Source: Chimonanthus salicifolius (lineage: Eukaryota; Streptophyta; Magnoliopsida; Laurales; Calycanthaceae). Taken from it: a DNA stretch of 64,000 nt. This document shows positions 10,501 through 21,086 of the stretch, in pieces. A model generated the notes under the pieces. That model was given only the letters and a program-made list of their open reading frames with translations, had not been told where the DNA came from and ran no database searches. Each line of letters starts with the position of its first letter. Within the stretch, counting starts at the first letter, position 1. Location of the stretch: positions 35,270,739-35,334,738 of the forward strand of contig CM023541.1 in NCBI GenBank assembly GCA_013350335.1, written 5' to 3'. The position numbers and the translations under genes were made by a program.

Positions 10501-13259
10501 GCTTAAAGCGTTGTTTTTCGAGAATCGAAGTCAGGTTTTAAGAATATGTTCTAGAGATGGGGATCCAAAACCAGCACCTTGTACAGATGGAGATCCAGTG
10601 TCAGGCGACCACTCCAACTCAATCTCTCATTGAAAAATCTATAAAAGGATTGCATTTGATCCTAGACTTGTAGATAACCCATCATACACAAGAGCTTATT
10701 TAGTAGGGGAAAAGGAATCAATAGCAGTTAACCTAGCTCTTCTTTTAGAACCTTGCATTTGAACCAGTTGTTCAACAAAAAGGGGCAAGAGAGTAGGATG
10801 CCGAAATGCAAAAGTTGGTGTCATGGGGTAGAGAGACTGTGTAAGTAGAGAGTAGGCAAGGGTGTATGCACACACCGAGTTGAACGAATATAGAAATGGC
10901 ACAGAGGAGCTAGTAGAGATAGAAACAATTACTCATCAGATCAATATTGAGATCCAATAATGGGAGATGTAGTTTTGGCCTCCCGATCGGATTTTAGATC
11001 AATTGGTTACGAGTCAATGATGTCAATGGGTTCTGGGATTGGATATGCACCTAGCATCAAATCTGCTCATGTTGTGACTGCTGAAGCCTTTGTTAGATCT
11101 TCTATAGGATATGCAATCTTCCCTATCCTTATCCCGACTCCAATTTATCTTGCTTCCAACTTTAAAAACTTTATTGCACAGATATGTACGTAGGCCTACA
11201 CAACCTGCGCATTGCAACTCCCTTGGAGTCATCGTAGCTTGAGTACTTTGCTCTGCTGTTTGCTAAGAAACAAAGATCTTGTGGAGAATCAAAATGGGAT
11301 TAGATTTAGATCCAGAAGAAGCCAAAAATGGGAGCAGTCAACCTAGCTGCTTACCTTTTTGTAAATTGTGCATTACAGGCCAGGCCTTACTATAACCAAC
11401 CTCACTAACCTCTCTCAATCTTTTGCACTGATGTATCGTAATCTCTCGACCATTCAACTTGAGAAAATATTGCTCAGTCTTTCCGAAGTGAGGAGGGAAG
11501 GCGTGTTAGCGTGCTACATCTAACAACTAGCTTAAAAATGTTAGAGCACCCCCATCACGTAAGGTGCGCTACGACTTTCCCTATATAGTGAGGCTCGCTT
11601 CACAAAGCCCTTCTCCAGTAAGCTTTACTAGATAGTTTCTGAAAGAACCTTCAAAAGAAAGAAGGTGCTAGCTCGCGTGCTAGTGTTAACAAATGGCGCA
11701 ACAAATGTAGGCCCTCCCAACTACTTGCATTATGCTAATATGTTGACTGCTAATACTTTTTAAGAGCTTTTCCCATATTAAAGGGTAAAAGAACATTTCA
11801 AAATTTCACTCACCTTTTCTCATTGAGTTCAAAAATTAAAGAAGACCCTAAAATGGCTCAAATGGGACTTTGGGGAAAAAGGGGTGGGGGTGGGGGGAGG
11901 TGCCTTGGGCTTTAGCCTTGAAATGTCTAACGAGATCCAGGTGGGCTCCGACTTTTATATTTCTAAACAGGCTGGGCTAAGATAGCATGGCTGTGAACAG
12001 GCCTAAGCATCTCCACCAATTCAGTAATAGTGTCGTATTTTTTGTTTCCCAATCTTAGGCTGGTTAACCTCATTATCGAATGTGGTTCTATTAATGCCAC
12101 TACCTAGGCTAGTGGAAGGATCCCCATAGGAAGCTGGTTAACATCGTGGGACATCGGGAGATTGAGCAGGATTGGAGGTATCATTTACACACATTGCACA
12201 TTCAGCCAACAACATTGCAGACTTTCTGGCTAAGGTTGGAGTGTAGAAGCGGTGGCCATCATTGGAGTTCTTCTGATTTCTGATCTCGAGTTTGTGGGTT
12301 GGGGTTGAGTTCAGGGTTGTAATTTCCTACTTTAGGAACTTTGTACTTACATTTCCTTTGTTGTCTAGTTTTTCTGCTGTGCTTGGTCGTGTATATACTC
12401 TTATGCTAGGTGGCCATTGTCTTTGTACTTTTCTTACTTAATGATCCTTTAATGTCTTTGTGCATTAAAGTGTTATTGACTAACGCTCTTTAACCTAATA
12501 TTTTTTCTAGTTGAGGCATTCTGATTCTCTGGTTCCACCTTTTTTTCTTTTTTTCCTCTGATTTAGGACTATTGAAGACATTACAATTTACACAATGGAA
12601 TTTGATCTCCTTGAATGCCGTGAAGACATTATGTTTTGCCATGTCATGAAAAGTGTGGCAAGAAGCCCGTCTCATGAAGTGGGGTTTTGAGTTCAATTTA
12701 CGCTTAATCCCAACGGGCCACTCTTTGTAGACTTAATTGGTGTGTGTGGATTTGGAGGTTTACATATGCCCGTGGAGCAATGCCACAAATATCGGTGATA
12801 TTTTCAAAATTTCCACGTTTTTATTGGAAAAATACCAATCGCCATTAATATCTCGAGATTTATCGATACTGCGGTAAATTCTCGATAAATGATAATTTTT
12901 CAACAATATCTTGATAAACTTCAAGTAAATTCCTTGTTAATATTTTTATTATTTTAATGTTATATTTTCCACTAGATTTTCCCGTTAATTTCATGGTAAA
13001 AATTCGAGAATTTGAAAATATCCCTATATTATCAATCGCCGTTAATATCTGGAGAACGGTATTTGTGACAATGCGTCGGATTAGTCTCACCTCCAATGTG
13101 GGGTGGGGATACCCATGTTATAAAAAAAAAGAAGCGTAGCATATTTATTCTTTCACTGGTCATAATTTATATGCATCAACTTTGACCTTTCTGTGTTTTG
13201 CTTGGACAGGACCTGCCGATGTGGTTGATGATGTAACAGGGGGACTGAAGCTTTTGTAA
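4506..13259 (+). CDS. Peptidyl-tRNA hydrolase 2 (PTH2) family protein, C-terminal five exons
   Basis: Exons 4506-4565, 4713-4782, 8354-8423, 8927-8953 and 13210-13259 join in frame with GT..AG introns and encode 91 residues ending GGLKLL and a TAA stop. Family: PTH2 enzymes hydrolyse the ester bond of stalled peptidyl-tRNA and recycle tRNA. What shows this: after the intron the chain starts (S)HATLGLYKKLL, continues with KAPKALNRWEMCGQVKVVLK, then carries the family signature DAGRTQIA followed by SRTVMAILGPADVVDDVTG. This is roughly the C-terminal three quarters of a PTH2 domain. The N-terminal part (usually MVLVVRxDLxMGKGKxAAQC plus any membrane or targeting segment) is missing and presumably lies upstream of the window. 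Introns are 147, 3571, 503 and 4256 bases; the longer ones are filled with repeats. No frameshift or stop was seen, so the gene looks intact as far as visible. The splice model is by eye, not from transcripts. Confidence 0.85.
4713..4782 (+). CDS. PTH2 exon B (70 nt)
   Basis: Acceptor ttttcag and donor gtaatc. It completes the split Arg and encodes WEMCGQVKVVLKSESEEDL then LILQ. The WExxGQxKVV block matches the central beta-strand region of PTH2 proteins. Confidence 0.85.
4880..5486 (-). mobile_element. 5'-truncated retroposon (LINE 3' end) with 15-bp target duplication
   Basis: The 15-bp direct repeat ATGTGCACTTTTATA occurs at 4865-4879 and 5487-5501 and brackets about 607 bases. Read on the minus strand, the insert carries no open frame and ends in an A-rich LINE-like terminus (TTTGAATGAATAAAAATG). 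It is most likely the 3' untranslated end of an L1-type LINE that truncated during insertion. Confidence 0.65.
6058..6310 (-). mobile_element. Possible LINE RNase H C-terminal remnant
   Basis: On the minus strand, bases around 6250-6310 translate to VYKSANGVVDFLVKHSAS, which resembles the SANxxADFLAK end of plant LINE RNase H domains and the better copy at 12040-12480. The neighbouring sequence gives no further support, so the call is weak. Confidence 0.2.
7345..7394 (-). mobile_element. LINE 3'-terminal fragment
   Basis: On the minus strand the sequence ends CAATTACCTTCTC followed by seven A's, preceded by an AATAAAAAT signal. This matches the 3' ends of the LINEs at 48197 (GAAGTTACTTCTC + A) and 56517. 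No flanking duplication was identified. Confidence 0.35.
7570..8070 (-). mobile_element. Candidate solo LTR or LTR fragment
   Basis: On the minus strand a CTCTATAAATAAACC TATA-like motif (about 7922-7936) is followed by a transcribed-leader-like stretch containing TCTTCTTCCTCTTCAATTC, as in LTR U3-R-U5 organisation. The ends, a PBS and target duplications were not resolved, so it could also be other promoter-like sequence. Confidence 0.3.
8354..8423 (+). CDS. PTH2 exon C (70 nt), carries DAGRTQIA
   Basis: Acceptor atgacag and donor gtgagt. It encodes ERAKSLKLPTHVTI and then DAGRTQIAP plus the first base of an Asn codon. This holds the most diagnostic PTH2 signature. The Asp of DAGRTQ is in the family's active-site cleft. 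Confidence 0.9.
8806..8833. repeat. Perfect 28-bp palindrome
   Basis: The half-site CTAAAGTAACAAAT at 8806-8819 is followed directly by its exact reverse complement at 8820-8833, with no spacer. It lies in the 503-bp intron between PTH2 exons C and D. Confidence 0.9.
8927..8953 (+). CDS. PTH2 exon D, a 27-nt microexon
   Basis: Acceptor atttttcag and donor gtacgg. It completes Asn and encodes SRTVMAIL plus the first base of Gly. The reading frame and family similarity continue exactly across both junctions, which is strong support for so short an exon. Confidence 0.85.
9880..11720. other. Candidate nuclear insertion of mitochondrial DNA (NUMT)
   Basis: A block of visibly higher GC than its surroundings inside the 4256-base PTH2 intron. 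It lacks the homopolymer-rich texture of nearby nuclear DNA and reads like plant mitochondrial intergenic sequence, for example ccgaagtgaggagggaagg near 11482 and gaaggtgctagctcgcgtgc near 11660. No complete gene is visible. A short open stretch at 10960-11193 is not recognised. The boundaries are estimates from composition. This rests on memory of organellar style, not on an alignment. Confidence 0.4.
12040..12480 (+). mobile_element. LINE 3' fragment: RNase H end and 3' UTR
   Basis: Around 12175-12246 one frame reads EVSFTHIAHSANNIADFLAK followed by VGV and a stop, the normal end of a plant LINE RNase H domain. It is followed by a T-rich 3' UTR of about 220 bases. The 5' part is absent and no target duplication was found. 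Confidence 0.6.
12640..12790 (+). mobile_element. SINE-like copy, family 1
   Basis: It aligns by eye with 14145-14300: both share cccRtYtcaWgaagtgg, ttgagttc, a cccaaYgggc block and an atatgccc segment. The shared ttgagttcgattt sits where a B box would be expected. Age and truncation obscure the ends. Confidence 0.4.
13066..13131 (+). mobile_element. SINE 3' part, family 2
   Basis: The segment GGATTAGTCTCACCTCCAAT, then GTGGGGATACCCATGTTAT and A9, matches the 3' half of the SINE at 29527-29669 read on its own strand. It is 5'-truncated and lies just before the last PTH2 exon. Confidence 0.55.
13210..13259 (+). CDS. PTH2 terminal coding exon E (50 nt)
   Basis: Acceptor cttggacag. It completes Gly and encodes PADVVDDVTGGLKLL and TAA, the canonical C-terminus of PTH2 proteins. 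The following 200 bases are a plausible 3' UTR. I did not pick a poly(A) site. Confidence 0.85.
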
Positions 13260-16200
13260 TGATTTCAGAGTCTGCAAAATTCATGCAGATTTAGTGGAAT
13301 CAATGGGATGGATGTGCTCTGTCAAAATATGATGCTTCATAGAACTTTCGTCTGGCTTATGGTTTTGAAGGTTTAGATTTCAAGTGTAGCATTGAATGCT
13401 TCAATGATACTTCTTACTCAATTGGGTTTGAAGAAACTGTGAACTTTAAGGTGGTCTTGGATTTAGCTGTTTAGATTATATTCCCTAGACTCAATTGGTT
13501 TGAAGAAATTTCTTAGTAGTTTTGAGTGGCCCAAGTTAGCAGCATTCTGTGCTTCAACCTTGCTACCAGACTCAATACAGTTGGAGACTTTTTGAGTGAC
13601 TAAATGCAATAACACAACAATCCATGTTAGTCCTACATCGAACATCAATCTGAATACATCTGTTTGTTTCACAAACTGTGGTAACTCAATGCAAGCCAAC
13701 TTTGAACCATCTGCTAGTGGAGTAATTTAAATTTTTTAGTAGTCTCAGGTTGAGCCTATTTTACCAGTTGATGAGAAGAGGAGGGTCCTCAAGGTATGGA
13801 GGAAAAGGGCCCAGAAAATGGCTAGCCTGCTTATCCCACAAATAAGGGTGGTTAGCCTGCTCTGCTGCAGAATTAGGGGGTTTCCCTTTGAAGGGGTGTA
13901 GATGGAGGCATTCAATGTTCTACTTTAGGCATTGAATGCTATACTTGAATATTGGGGCATTGTCAATGTGGGATCACAGTTTTAATGAGCGGGACGGGTG
14001 ATAGTTGGAGTTACAAGGTTGGACATATAATTAGCAATTATTATACAAAGGTAGTATGGAATAAAAATATTGATTACAATTGGCTCTGTCTATTTGGTCT
14101 TAACTTGTAAATATCTTATTTCTAAGATTTAAAATGAATATTATTTTTTGTAACCCCAAGGGGTTGCATGATGGTCAAGCCCATTTCAAGAAGTGGATTC
14201 TTGAGTTCGATTTATGCTCGAACCCCAATGGGCACATGGTGTATGTGATATTGGGAGGATCATATATGCCCTAGGGACTAATCATGTTAAAATTATTCTA
14301 TGTTACAATACACGTAAAGACACCTGGTTACTTTGGTCATTTTTTTTTTTTTTTAATTTTTCAAAAATATTCTAAACATAAAGAAAGGTTTAAAACTACA
14401 GGTTTTTTTTTTTACTTATATTTTTAGAAAGAAACTGTTTTTTAACTTGACCACAATCAGATATATACAAATTTCATCGTCTTCTACTTTTTTTTAGAAT
14501 GAGGAAATGACCAGTTGCAACAGTATAGTGTGGATTCACGATTTGACCATTAGTTCTTTAATGATTTTGTCTGGTATGCTTTAGAAGCCTGATTTAACTC
14601 TAAATTAAGGCTTTGGTTTTAGTTTGAGGCTAAACCAAACGTTGTAGGCAAAGCTTTTTTTCTTTTTTTGAGTAATTCTTCTCATATTCTTCATTTTAGA
14701 TGTTGTCTTTATATTAGGTTCAGATAACAACTGAAACGGAAATAATTAAAATGGAAGGTTGAAGAACATCTCTTCAATTTAGTAGTCTTAATCTTGTACT
14801 AAATATTGATGTAGACTAATTGGAAAATGAACTTTTGTTTTTAATTGCGGCAATACTGATATACGTCAAATGGGGCCACCAATATCATCATTAGTTTATG
14901 TAACACCTCATTGAAGATTTGATGGCACTAGTTAAAAATCTATTTTATGATTTGATAAGTTTCATAGTTTTTACTATACAAACCTTGGGCAATAATATTG
15001 ATTGATATGTATCTTATTGATTTCAAGAGGGTAATATCGGCCAATATGTTGGTCAGTATTTTGACCAACGCTGATTTTTTATTTTTAAATTAAAAAATCG
15101 GTTTAAACTAATTTTCAAGTTATTTTCACCAATATTTTGAATATAAAAAAGTTTAAAAGCAATTTATTCAATTTTAGAGTTATTTTCATCAATTTTAACT
15201 ATTTTGAGTTATTTTTATTATTTTTTTCGGAGTTTTGACTCTAAGATAATCTCAAATTTTGACTTTTTTGTGAAAATAATTTACTGAAATAATATTTGGT
15301 GCTTATAGAATTCAATGGAGATGTGACATTGTTTATAGTGTGTCTCTTTGATTTTTCAAGATTTTTCTAGAAAATTTGATAACAATTGATATTTCTAAGA
15401 AACTTTTTATTTTCGAGTTTCTTGTAAAAAAAATAAAATAAAATTGTATACAAATGTTTCTACATTAAATGAAGAGTCTTTGATGTGATTGATAGAGTTT
15501 TTATGGTTTTTATGTAATTTTCAAAATTTTTATAAAACTTTTAAAATTTTACGTTAAAAAATTTTCATTAAGGTTTTACTCACGAAGTTAGAGGATAGTT
15601 CGTTTCATGTCAATTGCAATTTTCTAATTTTGGATGTTCATATTAAGGCATAATTTTTTATGGCAACAATTCTTAAATTGGTGATTTTCAGCTTGAAAAA
15701 TGTTCTTTAGGTATACTTTTTATTTGAAATAGTAGAAGAGCGGCATGCAAATATGCTTAGATGAAAATTTCAAAGCTCTTATAGAAAGTGAGAGTGGCCA
15801 TTACTAGTGTCATTTAAGCATCTCATATAGGGCATACCATAGGCTTGTATAACATTTTAAGGGCAATTTTTTTATGAAAAATTTGAAATATTTATTTTAG
15901 TTAGAGGGTTCTTTTTAAATATTCTTTTTTTTTTTTTAAGTCTTGCACTAACACGTCAAGTTGGCAAATGATAAAATTACTTTTCAAGTGAAATGTTTTA
16001 CCAACGTTGTGGTATTTCAAATTGGGTCTAGTTGGTAATATGAGAATTTTTTATATAATAAATATAAGTGAACTTTGGGCTCTTCTTTTGTGGCATTATT
16101 TCTTAGACAAGAGTTCTCATATGAATCAACTCTGGAACAATAATTCTTATATTTACATTCAAAGATTTATAAATAATTTTTTATGGGGTTATTCTCCGAC

Positions 16201-16430
16201 TTACCACTGTCTTGAAATTAGTCGCATCTCAAAAAAAAATAAAAATGAAAATACCCATATTAAAAAAGTTATTATAATATAATTTCACTTAAGTAATTTA
16301 TTTTGAAGATTATTTTGTCATTTGCCATGAAAATAATAATGAAAAGATGAGCTGAAATGCCGAAGAGGTTTTTTTTGTAAAAAGAAGACAATGATGCTGA
16401 GCTGAAATGAAGGTGACAAAGTAAGAAAGG
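13260..16430. other. AT-rich intergenic DNA without recognised genes
   Basis: Contains the PTH2 3' flank and the SINE-like copy at 14145. The long AT-rich stretch 14300-16430 has only scattered short frames. Parts around 14990-15130 resemble the diverged atatcg-type repeats at 12790-13060, but no ends can be defined. Confidence 0.5.
14145..14300 (+). mobile_element. SINE-like copy, family 1
   Basis: Begins with taaccccaaggggttgcatg, carries a B-box-like gagttcgattt at about 14195, then gaaccccaatgggcac and gatcatatatgccc. It is the better-preserved relative of 12640-12790. The tail is not a clean poly(A) and no duplication was found. Confidence 0.45.
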
Positions 16431-17000
16431 GTGAAATGCCAAACAATTTTTTTTAAGAGAGAAAATGGCGCTACGGAGAAAAAGAATTATGGGAACTACG
16501 TGAATGACGACCAAGGTGGTGGCCAAGATCACATGCTTGCAATGGAGGCGCGATTCTCTTCCATCCCAAAGGCCCTTTCCACCCGAAGAAGCCAAGGTCT
16601 CCCCTTCTCTCTCTCCCTCTGAGTTGCTATGCAAGAAGAAGAAAACGAGCGGCAAATCTTCCTCCAGACCCTCCTTTCTGCTGAAAACGTATTCTCCTCC
16701 CTCTCTTTTCGCAGAAAGGTGGATCGAGAAATTCAGCTTTTCTATTTTCCATCTGATCCGATGGCCTTTTTGACAAACTAACTGAAAGGTATGTGAATAA
16801 CAACATCTCCACTTCTCTAGAACAACAGCAGAAAAGAAAAAACCACTTCACCAAAAAAAGGAAGAATCCGAAATTCTTTTCCATTTCGCGATTTTATTCT
16901 GAAGAACCTTTCTCCTTTAAGAATTTCTTCTTCTCTCTGTCTGGGTATGGAATCGTGGGTTGGATCGGTTATCCCAACAGCTTGATCTCAGGGTCCCATA
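16430..17000 (+). promoter_or_regulatory. Promoter/first-exon-like island
   Basis: A roughly 570-base stretch richer in CG dinucleotides than its AT-rich surroundings, with CT-rich 5'-UTR-like runs (tctccccttctctctctccc near 16599) and candidate donors (gaaag|gtatgtg at about 16788; ctg|ggtatgg near 16941). It precedes the SEC14-like coding start by 10.6 kb with no other gene between, so it could be that gene's transcription start and leader exon, or an independent short gene. No direct evidence of transcription. Confidence 0.3.
16629..16781 (+). CDS. 50-residue ORF in the promoter-like island
   Basis: ATG at 16629 to TAA at 16779-16781. The peptide starts MQEEENERQIFLQTLLSAEN and ends YFPSDPMAFLTN. 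It is closely followed by a donor-like site. It could be an upstream ORF in a leader exon, the start of a short gene, or chance. No family is recognised and the start is simply the first ATG. Confidence 0.2.
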   Translation: MQEEENERQIFLQTLLSAENVFSSLSFRRKVDREIQLFYFPSDPMAFLTN

Positions 17001-17384
17001 GTTTGTATATATAACAATCTTTAGACTCCTGTGTACGAGGATCACCTGGATGTTTGTGTAGGGTGTCTGGAGGATTTAGATTGGAAAAGTGGTCCCCACT
17101 GTTTGACACATCATTGATTTATATGTGGAATTGTTTTTTGAAAATTTGAATTGGTACAGAACTGATTTGGATAATTTCTTAGGGGATTTGAATTCGAATT
17201 AAAACGAGTGTTGGTGCATGAATCTGAGTGTTGGTGTATGAATCTGTTGGATGTGTTCTGAATTTTCTTATACATTTTGGTTAGAATTTACATTTTGTTC
17301 GCAAAAGTGAAGTACTGATTTGGATAATTTCTTAGGGGATTTGTATTCATGAGGTCTTGTGCCCTTAATCTAATACATGTATGC

Positions 17385-19792
17385 TGTGTTTGGATGTGCA
17401 TGAGTGAATGGGTTGCATCTCATTTACCTCATAGTTCTCTCTGGAAATCGGTCATCAACAAATTTAGCAAGAGGCTTGCCTCTTGGAGAAGGAAATATCT
17501 TCTTTTGGAGGCAGAATTTGATGTAGGACACGCAGCTCATGGGCCCAATTTTAGTATTTATTATTTTTGTATTTTCACATTATTTTATTTTTAGAATTCT
17601 TATTTAGCAAGAAAGCCGGGTCGGTGGCTTTCCCAATTTATTTAGGAGTCTAGGATAAGATTAGAAGTTCTATTTTCGTTTTAGAACAATTAGGAAGTTT
17701 TCTACTTTGATTAGGAGTCCTTTTCTATTTTTATATCTTTGTTTTCCTATAAATATGATAGATGTAAGAGAGGGATACACCTCTATTCGAATAATGAATT
17801 AAAGATTCAGATTTATCTAATTTATTTTTGTCTTCTCTTACTTTTGTCCAAGTTGCAGATGTTTCTACCTTCTTCCTGTTTAGTTGCAGGCGGTGCTCCC
17901 GCATCAAGTGAAAACAAAGAGATAAAAATAGAAAATAACTCCTAATCAAAGTAGGAAACTTCTTAATTATTCTTAAACGAAAATAGAACTTCTAAGCTTA
18001 TCCTAGACTTCTAAATAAATTGGGAAAGCCACCGACCTGGCTTTCTTGCTAAATAAGAATTCTAAAAATAAAATAATGCGAAAATACAAAAAATAACAAA
18101 TACTAAAATTGGGCCTATGAGCTGCGTGTCCTACATCAGAATCATCCTTCTCAAGTTTGTCCTTTTAGCTCTCCTAGCCTATTTTCTTTTGGCTTTCAGA
18201 TGTCCAAGGAAGGTGATTGATCTTTGAAAGAATTGAGAGAGATTTTCTTTGGGGTGGCTCTCTCGATAAGAAAACAATTCATCTTGTGTCTAGCATCAAC
18301 TGTGTCTTTCCATTGAAGTTGGAGGCCTTGGGGTGCATTCTATTGCTAAAGTGAACGAAGCTTTTCTTGCCAAATGGCTTTGGTGCCTCGTCTTTGACGT
18401 GAAGCCCATTGGAAATCCCTACTGATTGCAAAGTACAATGTAAGTAGCTTTGGTTGGGAGATCAACCCTACTCCTCGAAAGGATTCTGGAATGTAGAGAT
18501 CCATTTGTGCCTATGTTGAGAACTTCAAGCAACATGTGCATTTTAGAGTTGGTCGTGGCAATGAAGTTCAGTTTTGGAAAGACAATTGGAATGGATCTAT
18601 CCCCTTAGTTGACCTCTTCCCCTCTCTCTTTTACCTGTCAACTTCTGATGTTGCTTTAGTTGTTGATTGCCTATCCTTTCGAGGTGATCAATCTATGTGG
18701 AATACTCTCTTTCAAGTAAACCTTTCAAATCATGAAGCTGATGACTTTGCTTCCTTTCTTCTCCTTCTTAGCAATACATGTTTACATCTTGCTGAAGAGG
18801 ACTCTTTGATAAGTGGCCTAACACCACATAGACTCGTTTAATAAATTCCTTTTTTTGTGGCTATGGTTGACCCGGGCATCTAGTCCTCCAAAGCCTCTCC
18901 TTGGGCAGTCAACTTTTCTTGGATTGTTGGTCTGGGCAAGATCTTTACTAAAGAAAACATCCACAAGAGGAATAGAATCATGGTTATTGCTTGCCCTCTT
19001 TGCTTTTGTGCCTTTGAAGATGTGGACCACCTTATTCTCCATTGTTACTTTTCTTCAAATGTTTGGCCTCCATATTCCGCCTTTGTGATGTTTAGTGGTC
19101 AATGGCACCTGATTTTGCTTCTTTTCCCCATGTTGGGAGTTATGTAGGGGCTTATTTAGATTTTTTATCCTATGATAGCTTGCTCTTGTCGCCAAAATTT
19201 GGAACCTTTGCTAGGAGAGTAGAATAGGGTTTTCAGAAACAAAAGAAATTGGGCGTTTCTATCACAACCTTCTTCGTAGAAGTATTTACTAGTTCCCTAG
19301 GTAAATATGTTGGTCTTGCAGAAACAATTAGGGGTTTCAACTGATCCTTTCAGGAGTATTAGATGGTCTTCCCGAACATGCCTTTATTTGATGGGTAATA
19401 TCGATGAACCTACGCGAAGGCTATGAACTTAGAAGTAGAGAGCACATCGAAGAAATGACCTTAATTCTTTGAAGAAGACTGCCTTTTAGAGGTTATTAGA
19501 AGAGTCAAAGCAAAATGCACTGTGTGGGTTTCTCTTTTTTTTTTCAGGAGTTTCGAGACTTTTCCATTTTTGAGATTTCTTATGCTTGGAACGAGTGTAT
19601 TGGATTAATGTAGGCTTTCACGTTTTCTTTTGTTGGTGTTATGGGGCTTGGTGGGGTGGCCTTCATGCTTTTGCTTTGTTTAGTTTTTGGGTGCTTTGAG
19701 GGTTTCCTTCTCGTTCTTCTCATTGTATTCTATTTTTTTGCCTTCATCTTGTGCCCCTTAATAAAGTTACCATTTGAAAAAAATAGGTTTGA
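17385..19792 (+). mobile_element. 5'-truncated L1-type LINE (subfamily B), split by a foldback
   Basis: Left of the foldback the frame reads LWKSVINKFSKRLASWRRKY; right of it GRIILLKFVLLALL resumes the same RT thumb/connection region. Further on, HFRVGRGNEVQFWKDNW (18536 on) and a zinc-binding RT-associated segment, ACPLCF...EDVDHLILHC (about 18990-19050), are normal for plant LINEs. It ends in a T-rich UTR and aagttaccatttg + A7 at 19792. Frameshifts and stops abound, and RNase H is not readable. Differences from the three LINEs further right suggest another subfamily. Confidence 0.75.
17519..18138. mobile_element. 620-bp foldback element made of inverted LTR-like arms, 5-bp TSD
   Basis: The left arm (17519-17746) and right arm (17910-18138) are near-exact reverse complements over about 228 bases, with 163 bases between. 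The element begins TGATGTAGGACACGC and ends with its complement, so it has TG..CA termini. Flanks are GAATT (left) and GAATC (right), a 5-bp duplication with one change. Without the element the LINE sequence reads straight through as GRIILLK. Arm plus centre resemble an LTR (CTATAAATA TATA box at about 17747, then a leader-like stretch), so it may be an LTR with an inverted duplicate of its U3. No ORF. Confidence 0.8.
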
Positions 19793-20129
19793 AGCAATAT
19801 GAACTGCTTATTGATTACCATAGAACATTTATAATGGATTAGGATGACAAAAGGAAAGCTCAAGGAGTAGCTGCTTTAACCTTATAGCTCACAAGCAATA
19901 TTTGCCACACCTCAATACTTGGCCTCAGCACTTGAATGAGCAACAAAAAGGTAAAAATATCCATTTGGAGAGAGGAAACTTAAAGTTTTTCGTGGGCTCT
20001 ATAGGATGGTGGTAAATAAGAAGTTATCTATAAAAGGGTGTTATGAGATGATTTGGGGGGGAGAGAGAGAAAAGAAAGGGGGGGGAGGGGGGTGGTGTTG
20101 TTAGTTGATGCCTTTTAAAATATGTTTGG

Positions 20130-20720
20130 AGACTAGAAAGTGGGAAAACCTATTTTCAGGAGTATGGGGTGTAAGAGATTCTTCAAGGAAGTTTTAGGTG
20201 GAGGCTTGTCTCAAACTGGCTTTGGTATCTAGGGGGATAAACCATCATGGTTAATGTCATGGTGGGGCTAGGCACCAATCCGTTCAAGTTTTATGTTGGA
20301 GTGCAATTATGGTAAAGTTTTGGCTAAATGTAACTTGAGGAGGAAGAAACTCAAATGACCTATGTTATGTGTGGGGAAGAGGAGGAACATGCTTATCACC
20401 TATTTAGTGGGTGCTATTTTTCTAGAAAATTATTTGGGAGGTTTTTGGCAGATGATGGGGGTGCTTAGTAATACTGCTTGTCTTTTTTATTTTTGGGATT
20501 TTTTTGTTGGGGGGGGGGGGTGTGTGTTCTCAACGTCAAAAGGAAAGTTGCTTGGGACACGAATCTAATAGTTGTTTCATGCTTTCTTTTGAAGTAGAGG
20601 AATGCTTGGATTTTTTATAGGAAAGTGAAAGAGGGTGGATAAGGACTAAATGTGCCAAAGTTAGGTTGTGTTGGTGGTTGTTGCCAAGGAATTAGCAAGG
20701 TTAATCTTGACAAGTGTTTT
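20130..20720 (+). mobile_element. Degenerate LINE fragment (zinc-binding RT-associated region)
   Basis: Near 20356 a broken frame gives YVMCGEEEEHAYHLFSGCYF, a decayed relative of the CPLC..ES.xHLxxHC segment of plant LINE ORF2. A 12-G run at 20509-20520 interrupts it. Nothing else is readable. Confidence 0.4.
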
Positions 20721-20843
20721 ATAAGGAAGAAGAATTAAAGGAAATTGTGTAGAAGTGGTCAATACTTCCTAAAGGTTTTTTAATGTAGATGGGGTGGCTA
20801 GGTGTAAATTTAGATTGGTAGGTACTGATGGTATGCTACGTGG

Positions 20844-21086
20844 TGTTAATAAAATGGGAAGATAAAAGAATAAAAGGAAAGAAGGAAGAGAATAATAGGA
20901 TTTTGGAGAATGAAATTATATTTCATTGTTTGATTTTGAGCTTACAAAAACTCTCATTTACAGACAATATTTTAGAGAAACTATAGTATGTACATTGATT
21001 TGCAATATACTATACAAAATTGTAGATGCTTTCCGTAAAAGGTACGAGAGAGAAAAAAATACATTTTCATAATACATCTTGCAACA
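20844..21086 (-). mobile_element. 3' LTR of a truncated Ty1-copia element
   Basis: Bounded by TGTTAATAAA and TTGCAACA (TG..CA) and followed on its inner side by the purine tract GAGGGGGAG on the minus strand (21086-21096), the expected PPT next to a 3' LTR. Confidence 0.6.

Noticed and set aside
18536..18841. Host protein-coding exon
   Set aside because: The sequence HFRVGRGNEVQFWKDNW is a standard plant LINE ORF2 segment.
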